A stretch of 64,000 bases of DNA from Actinoplanes sandaracinus (GCF_030009775.1 NZ_JASCTH010000003.1:124001-188000), one strand, 5' to 3'. Counted from the first letter of the stretch, positions 1-8,900 are shown. Notes: generated by a model not told the origin, from the letters alone. Numbers and translations are program-made.

Positions 1-2
1 AC

Positions 3-3000
3 GATCCGCGTCAGCCCGGCACGCCCGCCTCCGGGATCCCCGCGGACGAGCGCACCCAGGCAGTCGACCCTCGCCGGACGGGTGGGCCCATCCCCAGGCC
101 GTACGGCGCGGAACGCACCGCATCGATCGACCCGCGCCTGCCGGGTGCGCCCGTTACAGGCATGCACGCTGCGGCCGGGCACCTCTCCGAGGTGGACGAC
201 CGTGGCTTTGCGGTGGAGCCGCGCCAGGACGGGACGGGCTCTCCAGACCGAACCGGTCGGCACATCGAAGCCGACGGCTCACGTGAGGCGGGTGGCTGGA
301 CGCCCGGGCTGGACGACAGTTCCGGGACGCCTTCGGAAGCTATGGCGTACGGCATGGAGCCCGCGACCGCGCCGGTGACCGGGCCCCCGGCCACGGCCGG
401 GCCCGCCGACGCCTCCGACAACGAGCCGGAGACCCACGGTCTCGGATGGCTGCTGTCGATGAGTGGGCTCGGAGCCACCACCCCGGTTCCCGAGGCCGAA
501 CCGGCCGCGCCGTCCGCGGCGGCCTCCGTTCCCGAGGTCCGGCCGCTGGGCTGGTTCGCACCGGCCGACCCGGACGAGACTCTTCCTGAGCCGGACGACA
601 CCCTGCCGGAGGCAGACGCCTCCCTCAGGGCAGACCTCACCTCCCCCGAGAGCGGCACGGCACCGGCGCAGGCCGAGCACGACACCGTTCGCACGCACTC
701 CGCATCGTCTGAGGGCCGCGCCGAGGAAACTGACTCGGCATCGGGCGGAGGCCTTCTTACGGGGAGAGGGCCCGCGAGGGATGTTCCGGCGCCGCCGGGG
801 CTCATTCCGTCCACGCCGGAGTCGGTCTTCGGTGTGGACGAAGGGGATGCTCTCCAGGCCGAGGCGTCACACCCCGCTGAGCGGGCTGACGCCGAACACG
901 CCGCCGAGCTCGCGGAAGCCGCATACGTCGCTGAGCACGTTGAGGCGGAACACGCCGCTGGGCAGGCTGACGCCGAACACGCCGCTGAGCACGCTCCGGC
1001 TACTGAGACAGTGCTCTCGCACAGCGAGCAGGATGTTGCCGCCGACGCGCCGCAGACTTGGCCTGCCGGCTCGGACGGAAGCGCGGTCGCAGGCCAGGCT
1101 GAGAACATCGGCGTTCGCTATGACGAGGCGGACTTGTCCGCTGCTGAGGGGACCGTCGACGAGCGCGAGACCGTCGGGCACGCGACCGCCGGGAGCGCCG
1201 AGACCGAGGTCGTCGACGCTGAGATTGTCGATGCTGAGATTGTCGACGGCGAGGTCGTCGACGCTGAAGCTATCGACGGGGAGATCGTCGAAGCCGAAGT
1301 TGTCGACGCGGAGGCCGACGCTGAAGTCATCGACGCGGAGGCCACCGACGCGGAAGCTGTCGATGCTGGAGCTGTCGATGCTCAGGTCGCCGACGCTGAA
1401 ACTGTCGACACCGACACCGACACCGGCACCGACGTTGTGCAGGAGAGTGCTCCGGGCGCGGACGCCGCGGCCGATCAGGCGGCGTCGGGCGGGCCGGTTG
1501 CCGAGTGGGGGAACTCCGGGCTCGATGAGGACAGCGTCCTCACACGGACGATCCAGATCTCTCCGGTGAGTGCGCCGCCGGCCGACGACGTGGCGCGGGA
1601 CGCGGTCACCGGCGGTACCGGCGAATTCAGGGCCGAGGATGTGCACTCGGAGGCCGGATATGGCGACACCACCGGGAACGCGGCCGCCGGGACGACAGCG
1701 GTTGAACCGGTCGCCGAAGAGGCGCCCGCACCGGCCGCCGACAGCGGGGTCGAGACGCCCGCACCGGTGGCCGCAGACAGCATGGCCGAAGTGCCCGCAC
1801 CGGTCGCCGCCGACAGCACGGTCGAGGCGGCGGTGGGAGACACCGCGATCGAGGCGGCTGCGGGCGAGACGGTGGTTGAACCCACTCTGGCCGAAACGGC
1901 CGCTGAGTCCGGTCAGGATGTCGTCCCCGGCGAGAATTCCGAGTCAGGTGTGGCCGGTGAGGACTCGGCGTCCGTGGATTCGGACGCCGAGCATGCCGTG
2001 GCTGAGCCGGACCGGGCGGAGGCCGAGTACGAGGCGGAGGCCGAGTATCAGGAGGAGGCCTCCGCGACTGCACACGTTGAGGACGTCGTCGCCGGGGACG
2101 CTGAGGACGAGCCCGTTGCGGCTTCGGATGAGGCCGGGATCGTCGCGGGCGCTGCCGCGGTGGGCACCGATGCCGACAGTTCAGAGGGACCAGAGGGAGA
2201 ATCCGAGCCGGGTACCGCAGGTGGCTCCGGGTCGAAGGGCGATGGCACGGCCGACGCGCTGACGGCCGAAGTCGCCGCACCGGACGAGGCGCTGACGGTC
2301 GAAGTCGCCGCACCGGACGAGGCGCTGACGGCCTCGGAGGGCGACGGCACGATGGCGTTGCCGCAAGCGAACGAACCGGCGGAGACACCGCAAGCCGACA
2401 AGACGGCGACGACACCACAAACCAGCGAACCGGCGGAGACACCGCAAGCCGAGGACGCGGTGCTGAGCCCTGCGGTCCTCGACGCGGCGGCGCCGGAGAA
2501 GGCAGCCGGGGAGGTTGACTCTGCGGGCGCCGGGAGCGGCGAATATGTCGCGAGGGCTCGTGAGGGCGGTGCTTCGGACGTACCACCGCAAGGGTTGACG
2601 CCGGAGGCTGAGAGCGGAGGCGCGGCGGCGACGTCCGGGGAGGCCGGGCCGCGGAAGGCCGTGCCGGAGGCGAGGCTGCCGGAGGCGAGGCTGCCGGAGG
2701 CGAAGGTCGAGCCGGTGCGACAGCGCCGGGACCAGCGGGCGCCGGCGGACCGGCGGCGAGCCGACCCGGAGCAGATTCTGGCGGCGTATCCGTGGGCCTA
2801 CGATCCGCGGACGCTGCGGGAACAGGTCGATGAGCCGGACCGGCTGTGGGATGTGGCCGACCGGCTGACCGACCGGCTGGAGTTCGCCGAGCGGGACAAC
2901 GTCCGGGCGGGGCTGCTGAGCCTGCGTGCGGTGGTGCACCGGATCCTCGGTGAGCTGGATGACGCGCTCGCCGACGGGCGGGAGGCGCTGCGGCACGCCG

Positions 3001-4043
3001 AGACCGGCGGGGACCTGCGAACCGTGGCGGTCGTACGGGCGCGGCTCGCGCACGTGCTGCAGTGGCGTGGCGACTTCGACGAGGCGGACCGGCTGTACGC
3101 GCGGACCGATTCGGTGGAGTTGCCGGCCCGGCTGCGGGCGGAGATCATCGAGTTGGCCGGGCGGTCGGCGTTCGAGCAGGGGCGGTACCTGGAGGCCGTC
3201 AACCACTTCGAGCGGGCGCTGGGCGTGCGCCGGGGTGAGGATCCGGACCTGGTGGAGCGGATCGAGCTGGCGCTCGACGCGATCAGCCGGCGGTCGTCCG
3301 ACGGCTGGGGCCCCTACCCGCGTGGGCGGGACGAGTTGCTCGGGCTGCCGGAGGCTCCGGTTCCGCTCCTCGACGACGGGGCGGGGCTGTGGGGTTACGC
3401 CGCCGCGGTCGAACCCCGCTATGCGGAGGCGCAGCCGTTCGCCGAGGGTGTGGCGTGGGTGCGGCGGCCCGCCTCGTCGGCCTGGGAGCTGATCGATCAG
3501 CACGGTGAGCTGGTCATTCCGTCCGCGCACGGCTATCTCGGGGCGGTCCGGTTCGCCGAGGGCCTGGCGTGGGTGACGCGCGAGGAGGACGGCGGCTGGT
3601 TCGCGATCGACCGGCAGAACCAGCTGATCGTGCCGGCCGGCGGGTTCGAGGAGGCACGGCCGTTCCGGAGCGGGCTGGCCCTGGTGCGGCAGGGCGGCGT
3701 CTGGGGTGCGGTCGACCGGCAGGGGCGGATCGTGGTGGAGCCGCGGTTCCGGCGGTTCGCGACGGTGCTGCACCTCGGCGGGGCGGTGGACGGGTTCACC
3801 GACGAGGGCCTGGCCGTGGTCGACGAGGGTGACCGCTTCGGTGTCCTCGACCGGACCGGGCAGCCGGTGGTCGCGGCGGTGCACGCCGCCGTGGTGATCC
3901 ACCCGTCGGCGTTCCTGGTGCGTGACGCGGCGGGGCTGTGGGGCGCGCTGAACCGTGACGGCGAGCCGCTGGTCGACGTGGCCCACCGTGACGTCGCATC
4001 CGTGGTGGACCTGCTGCCCGCGGAATCCCGCCCGGTCCTTTAG
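3..4043 (+). CDS. Large acidic low-complexity / TPR / WG-repeat protein (5' end outside window)
   Basis: The reading frame is open to the first bases of the window and the residues before the first ATG (162) continue the same pattern (VDPRR, IDPRL, VEPRQ), so the gene almost certainly starts upstream; 1346 codons are visible. About 870 N-terminal residues are Ala/Glu/Asp/Pro/Val-rich with internal repeats: VDAE/IDAE units at bases 1205-1410, PAPVAADS units near 1750-1820, and EARLPEA units near 2670. A folded part follows: a helical TPR-like region (about 2760-3290) and a C-terminal run of WG repeats (about 3390-3990; e.g. LWGYAAAVEPRY, WELIDQHGELVIP, VWGAVDRQGRIVVEPRF). WG repeats form beta-propeller-like binding surfaces in other bacteria. 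No catalytic motif, signal peptide or membrane segment is visible in this part. The function is unknown; a scaffold or binding role is inference only. Confidence 0.85.
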   Translation, partial: DPRQPGTPASGIPADERTQAVDPRRTGGPIPRPYGAERTASIDPRLPGAPVTGMHAAAGHLSEVDDRGFAVEPRQDGTGSPDRTGRHIEADGSREAGGWTPGLDDSSGTPSEAMAYGMEPATAPVTGPPATAGPADASDNEPETHGLGWLLSMSGLGATTPVPEAEPAAPSAAASVPEVRPLGWFAPADPDETLPEPDDTLPEADASLRADLTSPESGTAPAQAEHDTVRTHSASSEGRAEETDSASGGGLLTGRGPARDVPAPPGLIPSTPESVFGVDEGDALQAEASHPAERADAEHAAELAEAAYVAEHVEAEHAAGQADAEHAAEHAPATETVLSHSEQDVAADAPQTWPAGSDGSAVAGQAENIGVRYDEADLSAAEGTVDERETVGHATAGSAETEVVDAEIVDAEIVDGEVVDAEAIDGEIVEAEVVDAEADAEVIDAEATDAEAVDAGAVDAQVADAETVDTDTDTGTDVVQESAPGADAAADQAASGGPVAEWGNSGLDEDSVLTRTIQISPVSAPPADDVARDAVTGGTGEFRAEDVHSEAGYGDTTGNAAAGTTAVEPVAEEAPAPAADSGVETPAPVAADSMAEVPAPVAADSTVEAAVGDTAIEAAAGETVVEPTLAETAAESGQDVVPGENSESGVAGEDSASVDSDAEHAVAEPDRAEAEYEAEAEYQEEASATAHVEDVVAGDAEDEPVAASDEAGIVAGAAAVGTDADSSEGPEGESEPGTAGGSGSKGDGTADALTAEVAAPDEALTVEVAAPDEALTASEGDGTMALPQANEPAETPQADKTATTPQTSEPAETPQAEDAVLSPAVLDAAAPEKAAGEVDSAGAGSGEYVARAREGGASDVPPQGLTPEAESGGAAATSGEAGPRKAVPEARLPEARLPEAKVEPVRQRRDQRAPADRRRADPEQILAAYPWAYDPRTLREQVDEPDRLWDVADRLTDRLEFAERDNVRAGLLSLRAVVHRILGELDDALADGREALRHAETGGDLRTVAVVRARLAHVLQWRGDFDEADRLYARTDSVELPARLRAEIIELAGRSAFEQGRYLEAVNHFERALGVRRGEDPDLVERIELALDAISRRSSDGWGPYPRGRDELLGLPEAPVPLLDDGAGLWGYAAAVEPRYAEAQPFAEGVAWVRRPASSAWELIDQHGELVIPSAHGYLGAVRFAEGLAWVTREEDGGWFAIDRQNQLIVPAGGFEEARPFRSGLALVRQGGVWGAVDRQGRIVVEPRFRRFATVLHLGGAVDGFTDEGLAVVDEGDRFGVLDRTGQPVVAAVHAAVVIHPSAFLVRDAAGLWGALNRDGEPLVDVAHRDVASVVDLLPAESRPVL

Positions 4044-4050
4044 GTCCGGT

Positions 4051-4056
4051 TAGGGT
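4051..4056 (+). promoter_or_regulatory. -10 element for a leaderless aldo/keto reductase mRNA
   Basis: TAGGGT lies 6 bases before ATG 4063, so transcription should begin at or next to the start codon. No good Shine-Dalgarno sequence is present, which agrees with a leaderless message. Confidence 0.5.
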
Positions 4057-4062
4057 CGAGTG

Positions 4063-5061
4063 ATGGAGTTTCGTCATCTCGGCCGTTCCGGCCTGCTGGT
4101 CAGCGAGATCGCCTACGGCAACTGGATCACCCACGGGTCCCAGGTGGAGGAGGAGGCCGCCGCGGCGTGCGTGCGCGCGGCCCTCGACTCCGGCATCACC
4201 ACGTTCGACACCGCCGACGTGTACGCGGGGACCCGCGCCGAGGAGGTGCTGGGCCGGGCGCTGAAAGGTGAGCGCCGCGAAGGGCTGGAGATCTTCACGA
4301 AGGTCTTCTGGCGCACCGGTCCCGGGCCGAACGACAGCGGCCTCTCCCGCAAGCACATCATGGAGTCGATCGACGGCTCGCTGCGCCGGCTCGGCACCGA
4401 ATACGTCGACCTCTACCAGGCCCACCGGTACGACCACCACACTCCGCTCGAGGAGACGATGGAGGCGTTCGCCGACGTGGTGCACCGGGGCAAGGCGCAC
4501 TACATCGGCGTGTCGGAGTGGACCGCCGCGCAGCTGCGGGCGGCGAAACCGCTCGCCGACGACCTGCGGATCCGGCTGGTGTCGAACCAGCCGCAGTACT
4601 CGATGCTGTGGCGGGTGATCGAGGCCGAGGTGGTGCCGGCGTCGCACGAGCTGGGCCTCGGGCAGATCGTCTGGTCGCCGCTCGCCCAGGGTGTGCTGAC
4701 CGGGAAGTACCGGGCCGGGGAGCAGCCGCCGGCCGAGTCTCGGGCCACCGACGACAAGTCGGGGGCCGGGTTCATCGCCCGCTGGCTCTCCGACGACGTG
4801 CTGAACGCGGTGGCCCGGCTGCGGCCGCTGGCCGAGCAGGCCGGGCTGACGATGGCGCAGCTGGCGGTGGCGTGGGTGCTGCAGAACCCGAACGTGTCGG
4901 CGGCGATCATCGGCGCGTCGCGGCCCGAGCAGGTCCGGGACAACGTCAAGGCGGCCGGGGTGAGACTGGACGACGGCCTGCTGAAGGCGATCGACGAGAT
5001 CGTGGATCCGGTCGTGACCCGCGACCCGTCGCTCACCTCCAGCCCGGCGTCGCGTCCCTAG
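4063..5061 (+). CDS. Aldo/keto reductase (Kv-beta-like / YghZ-like family)
   Basis: 332 aa, NADPH-dependent aldo/keto reductase TIM barrel. The AKR tetrad can be read: Asp and Tyr in FDTADVYAGT, Lys in IFTKVFW, His in DLYQAHRYD. The C-terminal cofactor region is present (SPLAQGVLTGKY, AAIIGASRPEQV). YQAHRYDHHTPLEETMEAF is typical of the subgroup related to potassium-channel beta subunits. ATG 4063 is chosen over GTG 4060 because it starts the normal family N-terminus (MEFRHLGRSG) and sits 6 bases after a -10 box. It is probably a single gene, ended by the hairpins before the convergent M50 gene. The physiological substrate cannot be told from sequence. Confidence 0.93.
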   Translation: MEFRHLGRSGLLVSEIAYGNWITHGSQVEEEAAAACVRAALDSGITTFDTADVYAGTRAEEVLGRALKGERREGLEIFTKVFWRTGPGPNDSGLSRKHIMESIDGSLRRLGTEYVDLYQAHRYDHHTPLEETMEAFADVVHRGKAHYIGVSEWTAAQLRAAKPLADDLRIRLVSNQPQYSMLWRVIEAEVVPASHELGLGQIVWSPLAQGVLTGKYRAGEQPPAESRATDDKSGAGFIARWLSDDVLNAVARLRPLAEQAGLTMAQLAVAWVLQNPNVSAAIIGASRPEQVRDNVKAAGVRLDDGLLKAIDEIVDPVVTRDPSLTSSPASRP

Positions 5062-5070
5062 CGTTCGCCG

Positions 5071-5105
5071 CCGGTGGGACGGCCCCGAAGCGGCCGTCTC
5101 ACCGG
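5071..5105. terminator. Hairpin between convergent genes (1)
   Basis: A 14-bp stem, CCGGTGGGACGGCC (5071-5084) with GGCCGTCTCACCGG (5092-5105), has one G.U-type mismatch and a 7-base loop. It lies 10 bases after the aldo/keto reductase stop. There is no T-tract, as is usual for high-GC actinobacterial terminators. Confidence 0.65.
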
Positions 5106-5116
5106 TTACCAGGCGA

Positions 5117-5137
5117 GCCCCGCCCAGCGGGCGGGGC
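5117..5137. terminator. Hairpin between convergent genes (2)
   Basis: Perfect 9-bp stem GCCCCGCCC / GGGCGGGGC with a 3-base loop, 9 bases past the stop of the leftward M50 protease gene. It probably terminates that gene, the partner of the hairpin at 5071-5105. Confidence 0.6.
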
Positions 5138-5145
5138 CGGCGAGG

Positions 5146-5973
5146 TCAGTTGCTCCAGAACCGCATCAGTTCGTAACCGCCGGCGTAGAGCCACGTCGGC
5201 ACCCCGATCAGTCCGGACAGCCAGTTCACCGCGCTGAAGAACCAGTCACCCACCTGGGTCTGCCAGAGCAGCAGGAAGAGCACCAGGAAGCCCCACGGGC
5301 CGACCATGTCCCATGCGCGCTGATAGGCCGGGCTGAACCACGGGCGGAGGATGCCGCCGCCGTCCAGCCCCGGGATCGGCAGGAAGTTGAGCACGCTCGC
5401 GGTGATCTGCAGGAATGCCAGCAACGCGAGAGCGGCCCAGAACTCCAGGTGGCCGCCGCCGCTGGAGATCACATAGCGGCCGGTGACGTCCTGCGCGACC
5501 TCGGGCGCCATGCCGATCAGGAACGGCACCGCCAGGATCAGCGCCAGCACCACATTGGTGAGCGGGCCGGCCGCGCTGATCAGCGAGTTCTTCAGTTTGC
5601 TGCCGATGTGGCGGTGGTCGATCCAGACCGCGCCACCGGGCAGGCCGATACCGCCGAGGATGACCACGATCACCGGAAGCACGATCGACATCAGCGGGTG
5701 GGTGTACTTCAAGGGGTTGAGGCGCAGATAACCCCGGTCGGCGACGGTCAGGTCGCCGGAGAAGTAGCCGAACACGGCGTGCGCGTACTCGTGCAGGCAG
5801 AGCGAGATCAGCCAGCCCGAGATGACGAACAGGAAGACGTCGATCCCGATGTTGCCGAAACGGGTCCACGTCATCACGCCGCTCGCCACGAAGACCGCGA
5901 CGATGCCGACGAAGATCGGGCTGGGGACGAAGGCGTTTCGCGGTGTACGGGTGTAAACCGGTTCGTACGTCAC
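5146..5973 (-). CDS. Site-2-protease-type (M50) membrane metalloprotease
   Basis: 275 aa with about six hydrophobic segments. The zinc site HEYAH (HExxH) lies in a membrane helix (SLCLHEYAHAVFGY), and the second M50 motif NFLPIPGLDGGGIL carries the third ligand Asp. This is the small rhomboid-like YwhC/S2P group without PDZ domains, common in actinobacteria; in general such enzymes cleave substrates inside the membrane. The start is GTG 5973, one base after the TGA of the 65-aa gene (TGA-C-GTG), so the two are very likely translationally coupled. The substrate is unknown; the neighbour suggests only co-expression. Confidence 0.88.
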   Translation of the reverse strand: MTYEPVYTRTPRNAFVPSPIFVGIVAVFVASGVMTWTRFGNIGIDVFLFVISGWLISLCLHEYAHAVFGYFSGDLTVADRGYLRLNPLKYTHPLMSIVLPVIVVILGGIGLPGGAVWIDHRHIGSKLKNSLISAAGPLTNVVLALILAVPFLIGMAPEVAQDVTGRYVISSGGGHLEFWAALALLAFLQITASVLNFLPIPGLDGGGILRPWFSPAYQRAWDMVGPWGFLVLFLLLWQTQVGDWFFSAVNWLSGLIGVPTWLYAGGYELMRFWSN

Positions 5974-5974
5974 G

Positions 5975-6172
5975 TCAATCCGCCGGCTGCAAGCTCATCT
6001 GATAGTCCACCCGGTCGTCCTCGACCAGGGTGACCGTGCCGACTCCGGCGGCCTGCAACTGCCGCCACTCCTGCCCGATCCAGGACTCGGCGTCCGCCTG
6101 GCTGCTGAACGACTCGGCCGGACCGTCGACCGGCTTGCCGTCGACGTCTTCGTACCGCCAACTCCACGGCAT
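5975..6172 (-). CDS. Small conserved actinobacterial protein (65 aa)
   Basis: 65 aa, soluble and acidic, starting MPWSWRYEDVDGKPV and containing a SQADAESWIGQEW helix. It reads like the small hypothetical proteins widespread in actinobacteria, in which an aromatic N-terminus is followed by an ESWIG/W helix. I recognise no catalytic site. It is the first gene of a two-gene leftward unit and its stop is one base from the start of the M50 protease. Codon third positions are strongly GC, supporting translation. Confidence 0.75.
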   Translation of the reverse strand: MPWSWRYEDVDGKPVDGPAESFSSQADAESWIGQEWRQLQAAGVGTVTLVEDDRVDYQMSLQPAD

Positions 6173-6241
6173 ACAGCCGCCCCCTCACGTCATCCCTCGG
6201 TGGGCCTCCACCCTACGGCTTCCGGGTGTGCGACCCGGCTC

Positions 6242-6247
6242 TAAGGT
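6242..6247 (+). promoter_or_regulatory. -10 element for a leaderless cobU-cobT mRNA
   Basis: TAAGGT lies 7 bases before ATG 6255. The absence of a leader leaves no room for a cobalamin riboswitch directly upstream of this gene. Confidence 0.5.
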
Positions 6248-6254
6248 ACGGGGC

Positions 6255-8144
6255 ATGTCCGAAGATCGGTGGAACACGGTTCTCGTCCTCGGCGGTATCC
6301 GCTCCGGCAAGTCCGGGTTCGCCGAGTCCCTGGTGGCCGGCGCCCCGTCGGTGCGGTACGTGGCCACCGCGGCCGGCGGTGAGGACGACCCCGAGTGGCG
6401 CGCCCGGATCGAGGCGCACCAGCGGCGGCGTCCGCAGTCCTGGACCACGGAGGAGACGGGCAGCGACCCGGCGCTGCTCATCGAGCTGCTCCGATCGGCC
6501 GAGCCGGGCGAGACCCTGCTCGTCGACGACCTGGGCGGCTGGGTGGCCGAGGTGCTGAACCCGGCCCGGCAGCCCAACGACGACGAGGCCGACGTGGCGG
6601 CGCTCAGCTCGGCCGTCCGGGAGACCGCGGCGCGGGTCGTGCTGGTCAGTCCCGAGGTCGGGTTGTCGCTGGTGCCGCTGACTCCGGTGGGCCGGGCGTT
6701 CACGGACGCCCTGGGGACCACCAACCAGGCGCTGGCCGGCGCCTGTGACGGGGTCGTCCTGGTGGTGGCCGGTCAGCCGACCTGGCTCAAGGGTTTCGCC
6801 GCGCCGATCGACGCCACACCGGCCGCGCCCGCCGTCGTCGAGGCCCTGCCGACCGCGCCCGTCGAAGCCGTCACCTCACGTCCCGTCGCCGTGCCGACCC
6901 CCGCGACTCCGGCTCCTCCGCCGCCTCCGGCGCAGCCGCCCACAGTGGTCGCGCCGCCCGCCGACGCCGAACCGGAACCGGTGCGCGCCGACGTGCTCCG
7001 CGAGTCCACGATGACCCTGCCGCTGGTCGCCTCCGGGCTCACCGAGATCCGCCCCGGCATGGACCTGCCGCTGCCCAGCGCCGACTCCGGCCCGGACGCC
7101 CGGGAACGGCTGTCCGGCTTGGACCTGCCCGGTGGTGGGCTGGGCGCGCTCGGCGAGGCGGTCGAGTTCGCGGCGGCCACCCAGAGCACCGTCACCCCGC
7201 GGGCGTGGACCGGAGCCCGGGTCGTGGTGATCGCCGGGGACCGTGCCGGTGGGGCCGTCGCCGGCACCGACAGCGCCGATGTGGAGCGCCGTATCGCCGA
7301 GGCCGAACGGGGCGCCGGGCTGCTCGGCCGGCTCGCCGGCCAGGCCGGCGCCGACATCTCGGTGCTCCGGACGGCGCGGACCGGGGCGATGGAGGACGGT
7401 CCGGTCGCCGACGAGAGCGCTGTCGAGGCCGCGCTCCGGGAGGGCTGGAAACTCGCCGACGGCGCGGCTGACGCCGGCCGTGACGTGATCGTGCTGGCCG
7501 GCATCAGCGCCGGCATCGAGGCGGCCGCGACCGCGGTGCTCGCCGCCACCACCGGCGCCGAGGCCGTCGCGACGCTGCCCCGGGCGCTGGTTCCCGGCGC
7601 CCGGTTCGACGACGCCGCCTGGATGGTCCGGTGTGCCGCCGTACGGGACGCCCTGCACCGGATCCGGCAGGAGCCGCGCGGCGCCGTCGACATCCTGCGC
7701 CAGATCGGCGGCCTGGACGTGGCGGTCGCCACCGGCCTGCTGCTCGGCGCCGCCGCCCGCCGCATTCCGGTGCTGTTGGACGGCCCGCTCGGGATCGCCG
7801 CCGGGCTCGTCGCCCGGGACCTCGCCAGCCAGACCCGGCACTGGTGCCTGCTGCCTGAGCTGGGCACGCTCGCGCTGGTGAGGCAGGGCGCGGACGTGCT
7901 CGGCCTCACGCCGGTGCTGGAGATCGGACTCGACCTGGGCGAGGGGGCGAACGCGCTGTCGGTGCTGCCGGTGCTGCGTGCCGCCGTCGGCCTGGCGTCG
8001 GCGCTGCCGGTGCACCCGGCGCTGCTGGGCGAGGTCGGCGACGACGGCCTGGACGACGGGCTCGATGGCGGGCTCGACGGGGATCTCAGCGAGTTCGCCG
8101 AGCCGGAGCCGCACGGGCCGGGCCCGGCCTCCCCGGGTGTCTGA
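6255..8144 (+). CDS. cobU-cobT: Fused CobU (cobinamide kinase/GTP guanylyltransferase) and CobT-like phosphoribosyltransferase
   Basis: 629 aa with two enzymes of the nucleotide-loop pathway. Residues 1-180 are CobU: P-loop GGIRSGKS, the RYVATA strand, and RIEAHQRRRP whose His is the guanylylation site in the family. It phosphorylates adenosylcobinamide and transfers GMP. A Pro/Ala-rich linker (about 185-270) leads to a CobT-like domain (about 280-610), which makes alpha-ribazole phosphate from dimethylbenzimidazole and nicotinate mononucleotide. The CobT catalytic Glu motif is seen in GLDLGEGANAL, but the N-terminal KPPGSLG motif is degenerate (LPGGGLGALGE). The ATG is chosen because CobU homology starts there and a leaderless -10 precedes it. 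The stop overlaps cobS by 8 bases, so they form one operon. Confidence 0.9.
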   Translation: MSEDRWNTVLVLGGIRSGKSGFAESLVAGAPSVRYVATAAGGEDDPEWRARIEAHQRRRPQSWTTEETGSDPALLIELLRSAEPGETLLVDDLGGWVAEVLNPARQPNDDEADVAALSSAVRETAARVVLVSPEVGLSLVPLTPVGRAFTDALGTTNQALAGACDGVVLVVAGQPTWLKGFAAPIDATPAAPAVVEALPTAPVEAVTSRPVAVPTPATPAPPPPPAQPPTVVAPPADAEPEPVRADVLRESTMTLPLVASGLTEIRPGMDLPLPSADSGPDARERLSGLDLPGGGLGALGEAVEFAAATQSTVTPRAWTGARVVVIAGDRAGGAVAGTDSADVERRIAEAERGAGLLGRLAGQAGADISVLRTARTGAMEDGPVADESAVEAALREGWKLADGAADAGRDVIVLAGISAGIEAAATAVLAATTGAEAVATLPRALVPGARFDDAAWMVRCAAVRDALHRIRQEPRGAVDILRQIGGLDVAVATGLLLGAAARRIPVLLDGPLGIAAGLVARDLASQTRHWCLLPELGTLALVRQGADVLGLTPVLEIGLDLGEGANALSVLPVLRAAVGLASALPVHPALLGEVGDDGLDDGLDGGLDGDLSEFAEPEPHGPGPASPGV

Positions 8145-8871
8145 CGGCTTCCGGCTGGCGGTCACGACGCTGACCGTGCTGCCGCTGCGGGTGGGCCGGG
8201 TCGACCGGTCCACCGCCGCGGTGGCGATGGCGGTGGCGCCGGTGGTGGGGGCGCTGCTCGGGCTGCTGCTGGCCGGACTGCACGAGGGCCTGCGAGCGCT
8301 GGGGTCGCCGGCGCTGGTCGCGGCCGGGGTCACCGTCGCGGCGGGGGCGCTGCTCACCCGCGGGCTGCACCTGGACGGGCTGGCGGACACGGTGGACGCG
8401 CTCGGGTCGTACCGCTCCGGTCCCGCCGCCCTGGAGATCATGAAGAAGGCGGACATCGGGCCGTTCGGTGTGGTGGCGCTGGTCGCCACCCTGCTGATCC
8501 AGGCCGCCGCGCTCACCTCGGCGGGGCCGTGGGCCGTGGTGACCGCCTGGGCCACCGGCCGGCTCGCGGTGACCGTCGCCTGCCGCCGGGGGGTGCCGCC
8601 GGCCCGCCCGGAGGGCCTGGGCGCGATGGTCGCCTCGACCGTGCCGCTCCCGGTGGTCCTGGCGGCCGCGGCCGCCGTCGCGGCTCTCTCCCTCGCCGCG
8701 GCGCCGGGCCGCCCGTGGCAGGGTCCGGCCGCCGTCGCCACCGCCCTGTTCGCCGTGGTCCTGCTCCTGCGTCACGCGGTACGGCGATTCGGCGGCATCA
8801 CCGGTGACGTGCTGGGCGCGGCCGTCGAGTGCGCGGTGACGCTCACGCTGATCGCCGTCACCCTCGCCTGA
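8137..8871 (+). CDS. cobS: Adenosylcobinamide-GDP ribazoletransferase (cobalamin synthase)
   Basis: 244 aa, close to the usual CobS length. It is an integral membrane enzyme joining adenosylcobinamide-GDP with alpha-ribazole (phosphate), the last step of cobalamin assembly. The signature RGLHLDGLADTVDALGS is present, carrying the Asp residues expected to bind Mg2+, followed by IMKKADIGPFG and about six hydrophobic segments. The start is GTG 8137 (MSDGFRLAVTTLTVLP), the normal family N-terminus; it overlaps the cobU-cobT stop by 8 bases, so translation is coupled. A palindromic element follows before the convergent gcvT. Confidence 0.93.
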   Translation: MSDGFRLAVTTLTVLPLRVGRVDRSTAAVAMAVAPVVGALLGLLLAGLHEGLRALGSPALVAAGVTVAAGALLTRGLHLDGLADTVDALGSYRSGPAALEIMKKADIGPFGVVALVATLLIQAAALTSAGPWAVVTAWATGRLAVTVACRRGVPPARPEGLGAMVASTVPLPVVLAAAAAVAALSLAAAPGRPWQGPAAVATALFAVVLLLRHAVRRFGGITGDVLGAAVECAVTLTLIAVTLA

Positions 8872-8900
8872 CGCCGCCGCCACCCCTTCCGCCGTTTCCA

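Noticed and set aside
1205..1410. Short regular repeats resembling a CRISPR or satellite
   Set aside because: The period follows codons (VDAE/IDAE units) and there are no conserved palindromic repeats or unique spacers; it is protein low complexity.
2181..3986. 601-codon minus-strand frame opposite the WG-repeat gene
   Set aside because: Arg/Pro-rich shadow; the plus frame has repeated WG motifs.
6030..6254. N-terminal extension of the CobU-CobT frame from 6030
   Set aside because: It runs antisense through the 65-aa gene, has no CobU similarity, and a leaderless -10 precedes ATG 6255.
6173..6254. Cobalamin riboswitch before cobU-cobT
   Set aside because: Only 82 bases are available and the transcript appears leaderless.
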